Part shown: positions 26,961 through 43,144 of the stretch, piece after piece
Position numbering within the stretch: position 1 is the first letter of the stretch
Layout: each line of letters begins with the position of its first letter
DNA from: Nautilus pompilius
Taxonomy: Eukaryota > Mollusca > Cephalopoda > Nautilida > Nautilidae
Reading direction: 5' to 3'
DNA length: 64,000 bases
Assembly (NCBI GenBank): GCA_018389105.1
Contig: JACATO010002730.1
Location: 806,001-870,000 of the forward strand
Notes under the pieces: model-generated
Seen by the model: the letters and a program-made list of their open reading frames with translations, nothing else
Told to the model about the DNA's origin: nothing
Database searches by the model: none
Program-made: the position numbers and the translations under genes

Positions 26961-28439
26961 ATAGCCTGATCAATTATTAACGGAATTAATTTGACTCTAC
27001 TGTTTGCTTTTATTCGTCTTTCCTTTCTTTGCAACAAACTAACATTGTATTAAAAACTGGTTCCAAATAATTAAGGTAGGGAATTATATGTATAACACTA
27101 ACAAACAATGCACAAAACAAATATCGGCGAAAATCTTTTGAAGAATAAAATACATAAAAATATTCACAACTGTGACAAGGATAAAGTGAATATATATAAA
27201 ATGGGAATTAGTATGACAAATAGTTTAAAATATTGTTATAATATGTAAAGGAATATTTTGGCTTTATCTATTTAATGTTTCCACATTGTACATATTCAAC
27301 AATTTATATATTTTTATTTTCTTAAAGACCTTATCAGTCTTCCGTCTCGACAATCCTCCATGTATACATTGATGCGTAACAGAAAAGAGAAAACTAATGA
27401 GTAAGTAAATCAGGAAAAAATTGAACATTCTCATAAAATCTAATTTAGGCCATCCTTAAATTCAACCACTAATTATACAAAGGCCCCAGGGATCAAGTGA
27501 TAACCCGTCCTCAACCAGCTAAACAACATACAACTAGTAAGTTGTATTCCATTGGAAGCAAAATAGAGTTGGATTTTTTATTCGATGATCGATCAAGACC
27601 ATACGAGAAATTTTGGATTTAGCAAGTCAACAAGAGCAGCGAAAATCAAACGAGGCGACCGACAGTTTTCAATGTGTTGAATATTGAATTAATCTTGAAG
27701 AGGGATTTTGCGAAAATCAACTGTTAGAGTCAAATAAGTACATACGATAGAGTGGACAAATTTCTCTAAAAATAAACAATGGAAATACAAAAAAAACAAA
27801 CAAAAAAAATGATAATTTATTCATTTACCATTGGAAAACTATTTATTCAGTGAATAAAGACAAAATTTCATTTAATGAAGATACAAAAGTTGGTTAGACA
27901 TGCTCATGTGAAACTCATTGAAAATAAGCAAAACAAAAATATCGCAGGTAAGAGTAATGATTTGAATTTGGTGTCTTTCTATAATCAAGCGAATTATTTG
28001 TATTGTAAAGTAACATCGATGTTACTCACTTTTAAAATTTGTGTCAAAAGATTAATTCGTAGAAAAATAATTTCAACTAAATTTCTTGAAGAAATATCTG
28101 CATTAATAAATAATTTTATTTACTAAATTCTTTATGCGTGACATATATGTGAAAGGCTCCTAGAATTAGCAGTTTCAAGTATTTTAATTATTATTTCGCT
28201 TTCTGTGGTTTTCGATATACCCAGCCAGCATGGATTCATATGTTCAGAAATTTACTTTTTGGTCTTGCTTATTAACTTAATTATAAAATATTTTTAGCTG
28301 TGATTTAGTGCTATTTAAATTTATAAAAATGAATTAATACTAATTTTATTATTTTAATTTAAATATATAAAATTTGTTTATACTTTGTGGATAAAATTTA
28401 CGTTTTTCCTGTGATATCTAAATAGTTACCATTAAGTTC
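26961..28439. other. AT-rich noncoding stretch
   Basis: I see nothing supportable. The frame at 27875-28126 (83 codons) is lysine-, asparagine- and isoleucine-rich, as expected of AT-rich chance ORFs. Confidence 0.55.
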
Positions 28440-29040
28440 AAAGCATGAACATTTTAGGGATAATTCCTGGGAAAATCATTAAAACGTCGGCCCGTATAAA
28501 GTCCAACGCCGGGATCTACAGGGGAAATAATTCACAGCCACCTGTTACATCTAATTAAGATCATCGAAGCCCCGACAACTGTTTCGTAATAAATCAAGGC
28601 AATGATAGGACATTATTATGGAGGTCAAAATTTTAGTAGAACAGTGTTAGAAAGGCAATTTGGGCCAGAACTATCTTACGTAACGAAATGATCAAGATTA
28701 TCCGTTTGTAGTTGGTGTCTAAATGCAAAATTATTTCACAATTCAGTCACAAGCTTGGTAAATACGGGTTAAATTATTCTTTTCTTCAGTTGTCTGACCT
28801 TCTTCCAGAGAGACTATTTGGTACTGCAAAGTTCAAGCTTCGTCTGCACTCAACAAAACAAATATGCCGAGATCAATTCGCCAAACACCCAGCGAGAATA
28901 ATGCTTGCCTAGAACGGAAATTGTTCCTGACTTAACGTACTAGCCAGGCCGGTATTAGTGGCCGGTGTCTAATAAGGAAAGGGGAAAACTTTATACACCT
29001 AGCAACGGTTGTATCTAGACAGATACCTACCATGCTGCTA
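28440..29040. other. GC-richer unexplained block
   Basis: About 600 bases stand out from AT-rich flanks, with stretches such as AACGTCGGCCCGTATAAAG and GCCAGGCCGGTATTAGTGGC. A 66-codon frame at 28712-28912 contains LSDLLPERLFGTAKFKLRLH. I do not recognise it. It is likely an old repeat fragment, possibly LINE, but no catalytic motif is visible. Confidence 0.25.
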
Positions 29041-29716
29041 AAATCCGCCTATTTGGTTATTTGGATACAAGATCTTAATATCGACAACTTTCAGTAGAAA
29101 GCCGATGAAACCATAGAAACGCATCATTTACAACATGAAATTCTATCAGTAGTAGAATCAATACAAAATAGTATCAGAAATCATTCTTTACAAGAAGATA
29201 TACAGTTTACCTTGGTATCCATATCACTGATTTTATCCAGACTGATAATCACTATAATACTAAAACGATTATTTCATTATTTGAATAAAAGCTCTTGACA
29301 TGACAGCTATCGATAGAAATAAGGTGGTCTTAAGAACGCAGTATTTAAATGATGGCTGTATCATTAAATATCTTTCTTTTCAAAATAATATGTCGATTAT
29401 ATTAGTACGTTAATATGTCCGTTCATTGCTTTGGAGATACAGCTATCTAGAAAAGAGGTACAATCAGTTATATGCTGTATTAACTCTAACGAAGCACTGA
29501 CAATATGCCAAATAATTTGCAGTTATAACTGTAGCCGAACCACAAATCTGCATAATTTGTATTTTTAGACTTGGTTAAAGACGATTTTGTTTTACTTTTG
29601 TAAATAAGGTTCGTTTCTTAGTAAAATTAAAAGTTTTCTTCTACAGTTTAAGGAAAAATATGTAATAGCTGTCAGAATTCAAGTTAAATTTATTTTGAAT
29701 TAAACTGCCCATATTT
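29041..29716. other. AT-rich noncoding stretch
   Basis: Nothing recognisable is visible between the GC-richer block and the microsatellite pair. Confidence 0.55.
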
Positions 29717-29775
29717 TTCTTCTTTCTTCTTCTTCTCTTTCTTCTTTCTTCTTCCTTCTTCGTTTATTATTATTA

Positions 29776-29834
<59 letters not shown>
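29717..29834 (+). repeat. Compound microsatellite (TTC)n(TTA)n, left arm
   Basis: A TTC-rich tract (29717-29761) is followed by an ATT/TTA tract (29763-29834). It is the mirror partner of the tract at 30047-30168. Confidence 0.95.
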
Positions 29835-30046
29835 AATTTTTTACAATCAAATAAAACTCGCTTCGCTTTTATATAAATTATCTTCGTCCCTAGACATTTT
29901 TTAACTTGAAGAAAATCAATTTACAACGATATTTAAATTTATTTCATATAGTTTTTTCTTTCTATTGGAAAAAATTTTAAAATAAAATGGCATAATAATT
30001 AGTCCAAAATTATACGTATTTTCTGATAATTAAATGTGATTTGCTT

Positions 30047-30122
<76 letters not shown>

Positions 30123-30168
30123 TAATAATAATAATAAGAAGAAAAGAAGAAGAAGAAGAAGAAGAAAA
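30047..30168 (+). repeat. Compound microsatellite (TAA)n(GAA)n, right arm
   Basis: A TAA tract (30047-30137) is followed by a GAA-rich tract (30137-30168). Read on the minus strand it has the same order and units as the left arm, so the two form an inverted pair around about 212 bp of spacer. Confidence 0.95.
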
Positions 30169-30518
30169 TCTTTGTTAAATAATTTTTTTAAAAAATTAGA
30201 AGACATTTTTAAACAGAATATTTGTTAGGAATCATTTTTTCTGTCTAATCAGATACGAAGAAGAAACTTTGTAAACTGTTCTGTATTTAGAATTTAAAGA
30301 AGTACAAACAAAAAAATTAAAGATAAATATGTGTTTTATAATGAGATTTCGACACCACTTCTCTTTGTCTTTATAAATTAATAGACAGTCATTTTATATC
30401 TAAAATTAGTAGTATTTACATTTACCAGGAATGTTTGCCATGTTTCTTCAGCAAAAAATTATAGTTACTGAAACCTCTCTTGTGTACAATTTACAAACAA
30501 TTAGCTCTTCTTGATTAT

Positions 30519-30529
30519 TCACACACACA

Positions 30530-30560
<31 letters not shown>

Positions 30561-30593
30561 CACACCACACACACACACACACACAGACACACA
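30519..30593 (+). repeat. (CA)n microsatellite
   Basis: A CA dinucleotide tract of about 75 bp has two CCA interruptions and one CAGA near its end. Confidence 0.95.
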
Positions 30594-31429
30594 ATAAAAA
30601 AATATAACTGATTTAGAAAAGGAATGAGTTCCCTGAAGTAGAAACAGTTCGTGCACAAGTAAATATAACCGCTACGCTAGATATTGTCTGGCTGCTATTA
30701 GGCTTGCAGATGAAAGAAGTCGTAGAGAGCTGAAGTTTTGACAAAGTTTTAATTAAATACGAAATGCTTGAACGGTTTTGATTACAAGTACTTTTAACTT
30801 TACATCTGAATAATGTTCCTTACTCTAAAGGCTAATAAGTAGACCAGTAATTGCGCATAGTGACATTAGACTTCGATGAATGAAGACAGTAAGGAAGAGT
30901 TCGAGCTGATTTAGTTCTTGGATCAGCTGAAAATGAAGACGTAGCCATGAAATGACGGCTGAAAATGTACTGTTAGTTAAGGGCTGCAGCTTAATTTCAA
31001 CTTCTCAGAAAAAAGGAGCAGTCAGTAACTGAGCGTTAAAAGTTGCTGAAAAACATAAGCGAGCACTGAAATAGTAAAACTTCCAGAGTTTATATTTGTT
31101 TAGTAAATGCAATTAAAAATCATTTAAAAGTTTAACTTTACGTTTATTGACCGAAGACATAGGACAGTTTATCCAATGTGAGTTACGAAAAATCAGACAA
31201 AATAAATTTAAATATGTTATTTCCTACCGCAGATCTTTAAAATATGGTTACCATACTTAACAAACCTATATTCAATAAAGCGTAATGGGCAGCGTTCGAA
31301 ATAGTCATGAATATCCAATTCGTAAAGACTATTATCTACCTTTTAAACGTTTTAAAGTTAAAGAAGTTTCACTCTTTCAGCTAGAAAAGAAAACATTGAT
31401 GGACCAACGATCAGGACATACAAATCATT
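30594..31429. other. AT-rich noncoding stretch
   Basis: No gene or repeat could be supported. Confidence 0.55.
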
Positions 31430-32030
31430 AATTGTAACTGTTATCACATCAGAACATCTTCCTCATAACAGGCTTCTTTAATACTAAAAAGTTGCAAGTA
31501 TTTGGTGCATATTTGTTGAGTAACTTTCCAAAATACTGCCTTGCAAGTAACCGTATTCCTTTTAGAAATGGTTCCATAACTGAATGGCAAAGTGTTGATA
31601 TTTTTCCATGACTCTTAGATTTATTTTATACCACATAAGTTCATTGTAGTTTAGATTTATAAGCGGAAACAGTGCAAGCTCTGACTATAAACATTTTCCG
31701 GTAGTTTTCCATCAATGTAACTGTAATGAGCTTTGCAGAAAAATTCGGATCATAATCTTGTTGCAGTATGAATCCATCACTTTCCAAATGGTATGCTAAT
31801 GAAACTTCAAGACACTGCAGAATAATGTAATGTCTTCCTTTTAAGAGAATCCGATAAATTCAAAGAAACTAACTGGCTCAGTAACCAGCAAAACAACTTC
31901 ATACTTTAACATCCCAATTAACTTTTGTAATTATCGAACAAGCATATTTTCTTATATGTTCTGCCGCATTTTTTCTAACAAACTGTCGTCACTTAGAATT
32001 AAATGTTTGAAATCTTTCTTTATCGGATTG
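31430..32030 (-). pseudogene. Tc1-like transposase fragment
   Basis: Read on the minus strand, this is a decayed Tc1-like catalytic domain. Around 31731-31785 it gives SDGFILQQDYDPNFSAKL, which corresponds to the family motif GFVLQQDNDPKH-(S/T)-K and holds the second catalytic aspartate. Further on, 31580-31690 gives INLNYNELMWYKINLRVMEK in another frame (family: SPDLNPIE-LWDELDR), so the glutamate block is present. The part toward 32030 has a run ending VVLLVTEPVSFF, where GSVMVWGCF is usual, and LILSDDSLLEKM in the place of the first aspartate block. Frames change at least twice. No terminal repeats were found. Confidence 0.78.
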
Positions 32031-33540
32031 CGATTCGTTGTATCATTGTTTCAAAATGTAATTGTGATATTTTTAGCTCAGACATGCTGCGCTTTTATGC
32101 TTCCATATAAATGCAAGGGTTTTCAAGCTCTACCTGGCAGAATAATCTAACCTTCATATCCATCATTTGGTGAAAGTTCAGATGCTGATTGTTATAAAGA
32201 AATTGCTATCAAAAATTAATTGGTTACCTGCCAAGATAGGGCTTGGTCTAGTCATTTTCACCTACAATCTATATTCCAATTTTATTGTTTTTTTGTTTTT
32301 TTTTTCTTCTTCCACATCGACTCTTTAAGTTCATAGCTGAGTTAATTGACCCATTCTATAAATAACTTCTAATATAACGCCCTGTGTAATTCGAAATTCT
32401 TCCACAATATTTTTTGTTAAAATTACCAACTTCAAAAAGATCGTAAATGGGTGGTTTTGATTCATTTTAAATTTTAGTAGTACGTTCTTTTATTTCTGCT
32501 AAATAAACAGTAAAAATCATCAGTTATGGAGTACATTCTCATTTATATAAAAATATAGTATGAACTAATAATTATTTAAATTAGCAGTAAGAACGATATT
32601 GGATGAATACGACAACTTTATCATTTCTGTATGAACTAAATTTAACATATATATAAATAACTTTGTGATCAATAAATATGCAAAATTCATTAAATGAAAA
32701 GAATCTTATAATTAATGATTTATCACGTGCTTTTTCAGGTTCATAAATTTATTATTTTTTTGTAATGATTATGCATTTTCACTAATAATATAAGAAAAGC
32801 AGACAATAACATTTTGTAAGTGGTCATAAAAATAAATTTTAACGTCAATGTGTGTTTTACATGCAAGTATATAGAATTAAATGCAACTATCACATTTAAT
32901 ATTTTAATTTAACGCTTTCCATTTTATTTTAAGATTGATGATATATAGTTTATATAAATTTTAATCTAAGTTTAATGCCAGAGAAATATCTTTAAAACAT
33001 AATTCCAAAGCACAATTTAAAGAGGAAGAGAGAAAAACAATGTTTAATGACATATCAGTAAATTAGTTCATAAGATTGTCCAACATAAAATAAATTTTAA
33101 TCATAAACTCCTGCATTAAAAATATATTATAGATGAGCACATTTGTATTAATTTTTCATTTGACATTCTGATAGATAAAGCAAGCAAACAAAGACGCTGC
33201 CGGTCCCAAACTCGGATAAAAGATGAGTGTGCACATCACTAGCAATCATACAGCGTAAAACGCTGCTTGCCTAAACAATCCAAAATTTTCTATCTTATAA
33301 CACTGAATAACACAAACTTTTCCGCATAAACAAAAATAGGTGATTTTGGTCAAATCATAGGTGCTGAGTTAAAAATGCACCTTAAAACATTGTATCACAT
33401 AAAGATTTTTTGTTATTGTGATATGTATATGTTATTGTGATGTCGTCCGAGTTCAAACAGCTGTAGAAATTCAAGGAGTGAATGGGAGGAGCTGAAATTT
33501 GGTGAACAGATGGCCGGATGAATTCTCAGTCGAGTTATAT
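32031..33540. other. AT-rich noncoding stretch
   Basis: No gene is supportable. The part after about 33190 is less AT-rich and may be the 5' flank of the repetitive element that starts coding at 33764; its boundary could not be fixed. Confidence 0.5.
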
Positions 33541-33590
33541 ATCTGTTTCAGGATGAACTGGCCCAGTTCTGGACTAGTCGGCCTGGGAAA

Positions 33591-33677
33591 TCGGATGTAA
33601 GGCACTCTGATGCAAGGGACAGTTTTCCAGGTCCAATCAAGGCAAAATATGTTGATATCAACTCGGATGTAAGGGGC
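33591..33677 (+). repeat. Three short copies of a CGGATGTAAGG-like motif
   Basis: TCGGATGTAAGGC (33591-33603), CTGATGCAAGGGA (33607-33619) and TCGGATGTAAGGGG (33663-33676) are spaced within 90 bp upstream of the ORF at 33764. They could be protein binding sites near the end of that element, but the function is unknown. Confidence 0.5.
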
Positions 33678-33763
33678 TTGTCAAATGAATGTGTATTTAC
33701 AACATAATTGAGGACAATAAACTAGTCAGTACCTACCACATGACAGATTCTTTGCCCCTTACC

Positions 33764-35352
33764 ATGGCATCCAGACGAGGTTGTGCGAATAATCCAAATA
33801 GTTTTTGTTATGTTTGCGGCAAATTTACCAAAAAATCACAGCAGAGAAGAATTACAGATCTGTTCAAAGTTGTATGCCATTTTTACTTCAAAGTCAAGCT
33901 TGGAGACCAGGACAAAAGTTGGGCGCCTCATATAAATTGCAATACTTACTATTCTGGTCTCACAAAATGGATGAAAGGCACTGGAAAAATGTCCTTTGCA
34001 ATTCCAATGGTTTTGAGAGAACCTATGGATCACCCAACAGACTGTAACTTTTGTATTCAACAAAGAACAAGCACAAAATAGAATACCATGAGATCCACTC
34101 TGCTATAAAGCCTGTTCCTCATAGTGATGAGCTACCCGTTCCAATACTACCTCCTAACTATGAAGATCTTCTTAAAGTTGGCAGTAATTCAGAACCGGAA
34201 AACAGGAAGTGGTCATCTGACAGTGATTAAAATCTTGATAAGGAAAATGATCCACATTTGATAACACAATCTGAACTAAATGACTTGATTCGTGATCTTA
34301 AACTAACCAAGGATAATTCAGAATTGCTTGGTTCAAGGCTGCAGCAATGGAACTTGTTGGCACCTGGCACACTGATCTCAGTTTACAGGAATCGCGTTGA
34401 AAAACTGGCCAGTTTTTTTAAACCAAGGACAATCTTTGCTATTGTAAAGTTATCAATGGTTTGATGAATGAACTAGGTTATTATCATAATCCGGATGAGT
34501 GAAGGCTGTTTATTGATTCTTCAAGCTTAGTCTCTAGGTATTTTTTCTGCACAATGGCAATATTAATCCATCTGTCTCAGTGGCCCATGCAATTGGAATA
34601 AAAGAGTCATACAAATCCATGGAAACTATACTTAATGCCATCATATACAGTGAGCGCAATTGGAGCATATGTGGGGATTTATAAGTGATTGGCTTACTTA
34701 CTGGAATGCAAAGTGGTTTTACAAAGTATTTCTGCTTCCTTTGTCTGTGGGATACCAGAGCCACTCAGCAGCATTACCAAAAGAAAGAATGGCCAAGAAG
34801 AGAAAGATATGTACCTGGTGAAAGCAGTGTAATGCACCAACCATTGCTAGCTCCTGAAAAATTCTTCTACCACCACTGCAAATCAAATTAGGTCTAATGA
34901 AGAATTTTGTGAAGGCTATGAACAAGGAAGGTGATGGGTTTAAGTACCTCAGAGCAAAATTTCCCAAACTGAGTGATGCCAAACTGAAAGAAGGGATTTT
35001 CATTGGGTCCTCAAATCAGAAATACTCTTAATGATCCAGAGTTTGAGAAGCAGTTGACTGAATTGGAACTTAATACTTGGCAATTCTTCAAAGTAGTTGT
35101 CACTTGTTTCTAAGGCAATAAGAAGAGAGAAAAATATATAGAGCTGGTCACCAAACTTATTGAAGATTACCATGTAATGACCACAGAGAATGTTTTCACC
35201 AAGAGGTTTCCTACATGGAGCAGCAATATCAGGGCAAATATAATTCAGCTATGATTGGAGATTTTTGTTGGTTTCTTCAGAGAGAATCGAGTGCAAGCTA
35301 CAAAAGACTCTCGTAGTACAAAACATTTCAAACAGAAGAAAGCTTCTGAATA
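33764..35352 (+). pseudogene. Repetitive uncharacterised ORF family (transposon-like), broken
   Basis: The start MASRRGCANNPNSFCYVCGK at 33764 opens a Cys-rich N-terminus (CYVCG, then NCNTYYSGLTKWMKG and CNFC, a likely zinc-binding region). Later frames carry LTKDNSELLGSRLQQWNLLA, then WSICGDL-VIGLLTGMQSGFT, FCFLCLWDTRATQQHY and KKEWPRRERYVPG. The end gives CFHQEVSYMEQQYQGKYN and IGDFCWFLQRESSASYKR. I know these motifs from a multi-copy family annotated only as uncharacterised protein in many animal genomes. Its function and transposon class are not established to my knowledge. This copy has several stops and frameshifts. About 50 residues expected before the HQE block seem deleted. I could not find its terminal repeats. 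Confidence 0.75.
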
Positions 35353-36139
35353 AGCTGATTGCTGAGGTGATCGAACTATTCATGACAATGTACGAAAAGT
35401 TTCTCACAGAAAAGTAGTATAAAATCTTGACTTTTACTGAGTGGGACATATTATGAAAATCTCAGAGGTATTTATCCTTTGAACTATTTAACTTGCAATA
35501 ACAAAAGTTATGGACGTGCTGAATAAAATCGAATAGTACCATTGAAATCAGCGTGTAAAAATTAACAAGAAACATCTAATTATACGTATGGTATGCGGAA
35601 AACAAATTTGAAATTTGTTTACATAGTGTAATCAGAATCCTAATATGTCTTGCAGTCCTTCAGTTAACTGTATGACAAACAGCATCGATACCATGCATTA
35701 GAAGAACGCTTTTTTCTGAAAAAACTTCTACTTGAGGTTCGTTCAAAACATGGGATTGCTTACTAGTTTGTATGAACCAAACTCTAAGTTATTAAACTGA
35801 CACAAGTTATCAGTGAGATGAAAAACTATTGGAATTTAGGAAGTTAGAATGTCATTGAGCCGGAGTCGACGCCAAAGAGTTCTAAAAGAACAGAAAAGTG
35901 TACTGTACTAAGAAATGCCAGAAAAATGACAAGAAATGTATTGCAGTCATCCTTGACGACGAATTTTATCATGCTCTCATAGATCGGGTACCAATTAGCA
36001 GCAAACATTTGTAGAAGTTTCCAGACATTATTTCAAGAAGAATATTTTGCATTGGTATGGATCATTCAGTCAAACACAGCGATGAAGATAAAGACACCGT
36101 CACAACGTACTGTAAAACGTACTTTGTCGTGTTTCACAG
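35353..36139. other. Noncoding or unrecognisable stretch
   Basis: No supportable gene is present. A frame near 35900-36010 that includes AVILDDEFYHALID was considered as a transposase fragment, but similarity is too weak to claim. The right part may be the decayed 5' region of the following LINE. Confidence 0.4.
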
Positions 36140-38350
36140 CAGAATATAATGATATAGATGATAGAAACACATGGAATTGACATAAAAAACAAAATAAGGT
36201 ACTGTCTTTAGCCATTGAAATCCATGTCTACATGAACATCACCAGATGACGCTATGAAAAATCAGATCGATTATTTCTCCCACCGTAAAAACATCCAACT
36301 TTGTTTACACGACTTTATGAATTTTTAGTGGGTGGCTTTGACAGTGATCATCAAATCTATCCTTGCTAACATGGAAATTATAAAGAAAAGCTATGAAAAA
36401 AATAAAAGGCAAATAATCAACACTACTAGATAGAAAGGCCATATTTTAATGAGGCAGGTTAAATAATTTGGCATAGATGGAAAAGTTTTCATAATGTGGA
36501 AAATGCATGGATTGTCATCAGAGAAATATACATTGAATCACTGAGATCGTACTAGTAAATATCAAATGCAAAAAAGAGGAATGACTTTTACTAAAACTTG
36601 GCACGCAGTCATTGATCGGAAAGGGTCCAAGTTCAATTTACTCAAAGTATCTGAATCAAACAATATCAAACGTAAAAAAAGAATTCAAAGAAAGAGAAAC
36701 AGCCAGTTTAACGCTCATCGGGTTAAGTCAAAAGAAATTACGTCAACTATTTTAAGGAGATTAAAATAGCTGCAGCAAGCTGTGACATAAGAACATTTTT
36801 TTAAAAACTTGCAAGAAATTCTATAAAAAAAAACAAAAACGGAGGTACCGCTAAAAAAAAAAAGTGCTTTACTTTTTGCGGAACTAGAAGGCATAAAGAG
36901 AAGATGGGCAACGTACTTCCAGGATTTCCTCAGTAAACCACCTACGTACAGTACGATTGACGTAATTTCTATTGAGATTATGGCAGAATAAGATATAACT
37001 TGTAGCGAAATTATAAAGCATAAATTAAATATACCATAGATAACTTGAAGAACAAGTCACCGGAGAGAATCGCATCTGGGTTGAATTTCAAAAGAAATGG
37101 AGAAGAAAGCCTGACTATCATCATACATCTATTTAATTTGATGTAGAAAAAGTAAGCAGCATCAAGAGTGTGGACGTTGTCAGGCTCCACAAAAAGAGAG
37201 ACAAACGTTATTGTGATAACTTTTCTGATAAATTATTGACCCTATATCCTCATCAAAATTAGAACGCGGCAATACGTGATAGATCCTGGCACGAACAAGT
37301 TGCTGTTTACCTTCCTGTATTTACTAAATCTTTGCTTTTTTGAAATATCATTGAGCATAATGCCAATAAATAGTTGTTGGTTTTTAATTTAAAAGATTTC
37401 AGAAGACATTTGACAATGTTGAAAGAAATTCACTATGGCCGATTTTCCAAATGTGTAGGCAACTGATAGAATCATTAGTATCAACCTTCTCTATTAAGAA
37501 GTACATCGTACGGTGAAAAGGACAGTAAGTTATCGGACTGGTTCGGTGTAACATCTGGTGTTGGATAAAGTTTCATCTTGCACTCATATTCTCACGTTAT
37601 ATTTGATTATGTAACAATTCGTGTCTAGCAGTCAGTTTCTCATTGCACAAATCAGTGAAAAACTTGAAGATTAGATTTTGTAGATGAAATCTTTTTCATT
37701 AATAAAAATAATGCAAAAAAGTAAAATATTATCCAAGGCAAAGCCAAAATAGATCGGTTATACATCAACATTTAAAAAAAAAACAAACTAGATCATTAAG
37801 GCTGTTATTGACTTTGACAAATAAATACACATACAAGATAAACAATTATAAATTGTGTATTATATAATCTATTTATCCATTGACAAGCAAGCTGATGGAG
37901 GCGGTCTGAAAGATATTAAAGATGAAATCAGAAGATCTGATGAAGCTTTTCAGATGCTTCAGTCAGTCTGGAATCGAACGTAATTGAAAAAATAAAACAA
38001 AGTTGGAAAGTTTTAAATTTAGTGTTTTCATATGAATCATAAAACTGGCCGTCTAACAAAGCCATTCAAAATAAGCTCAATGTCTTCCAATATAGAAGCC
38101 TAAAACAAATATTTGACAAATTATCGTTCCACAATGTGACAAATAAGAAAGTACTTCAAAGCTTCAAAGATCACAGATACCACCAACGCATATAACAGTA
38201 TGGAAGAACAAAACATACGTTGGTCACATTTTGAAAATGCTTAAACAAGGATTCTTATGCAAGCAAGGAAATGAAAGCAAACAACGATGAACTGTATGCA
38301 ACATAATAACAATGGATATAGATAAAATTCAGTTGTATATATACGAGCAA
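36140..38350 (+). pseudogene. RTE-like LINE (endonuclease plus reverse transcriptase), decayed
   Basis: This is a non-LTR retrotransposon in several plus-strand frames. Around 36240-36350 it has SPDDAMKNQIDYFSHRK followed by FDSDHQI, matching the end of an AP-like endonuclease (SPDHRTENQIDHI and SDH). The linker (36566-36769) is lysine/arginine-rich, as in the family. The reverse transcriptase begins near 36895 with RRWATYFQDFLSKP (usually RRW-EHFEELLNRP). Near 37300-37440 come pieces of the Q-A-G-F and F-D-F-KAFDS blocks, and at 37515 SKLSDWFGVTSGV (usually LSDWFEV-TGVRQG). The C-terminal part (37890-38270) includes a string fitting the SRI-KARSAF segment. The frame is broken throughout and the YADD box cannot be read. 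It is a dead, old copy. Confidence 0.72.
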
Positions 38351-39219
38351 AATTCAAAAAGCGGAGACATAATTGGAAGGTATCGCCTGATTAATGCCTT
38401 GTGTACCTCAACGGAACCGGAAGAAACTTAAATTTTTCTTTAGAAAAAAACAAATCAGCGTAACGTTCCACAGTAAATTAGAAAAAATATATATATTAGT
38501 AAATTACAGATGCATGTGCCTGTGTGCTTTTGTTTTGTTGTTTAAAACATTTTTTTGTCTTTCTAGCGACCGCAATCAATCAAAAGGAAAATCCTCGGTG
38601 TATTTTCACGTTTATCTTTATCATCAGTAGTCAGACTAAGCGAAGGAACGTAACTCAGAATTATGCCAGGAAATGAACAGTTGAGCTGTTATTAACGCTA
38701 TGTAGGGCCTAATGTTTTGTTTTTTTTTAATTTTGTTTACTATGCTGTATTTTCCATCTTGAATTGACAAAAGAAAATGAAATTTGTCCTAGTGTAAACG
38801 CTTAATGAACTGGATTTTTCATTTTACTCAAGCAAAGCAAAGAAAACCCGAAGAAGTCAGCTTCCACTAGTAAAGTATAAAATAATAAAGTATAGGACAC
38901 TGAAAATCTTGCATCGTATATAGCGGCATGCTGATAGAGAAGCATACATATGCTACGCGTGGTTAGGGTCTGATGACAATCACATCAAAGCTGGTATTAA
39001 AACCGGTTAACGGCTTCAGTCACTTACCTTTTGACAATGATAAACCCAAAGTTTTCACAGATTAGCATTCTCTAGATTCATTAGTGACATCGTCACGGTG
39101 AGGATCGGAATGATTAGTTCGTTTAGAAGAATCTCGAACTACACAGCTGTAGGTAAAAATCAGATCTGGAGAAAGGTAACAAGACAAATCAACAAAATTT
39201 TAATATGCTTTGCATGTTT
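38351..39219. other. AT-rich noncoding stretch
   Basis: Nothing recognisable is present. The 78-codon frame at 38394-38630 is probably chance. Confidence 0.55.

Positions 39220-43144
<3,925 letters not shown>

Noticed and set aside
33336..35515. TTAA-bounded ends for the repetitive ORF family
   Set aside because: Candidate TTAA sites on the two sides are not followed by matching inverted sequence.
35900..36010. Possible transposase fragment containing AVILDDEFYHALID
   Set aside because: It loosely resembles a DDE first-aspartate block, but no second or third block follows in any frame, so similarity is too weak.
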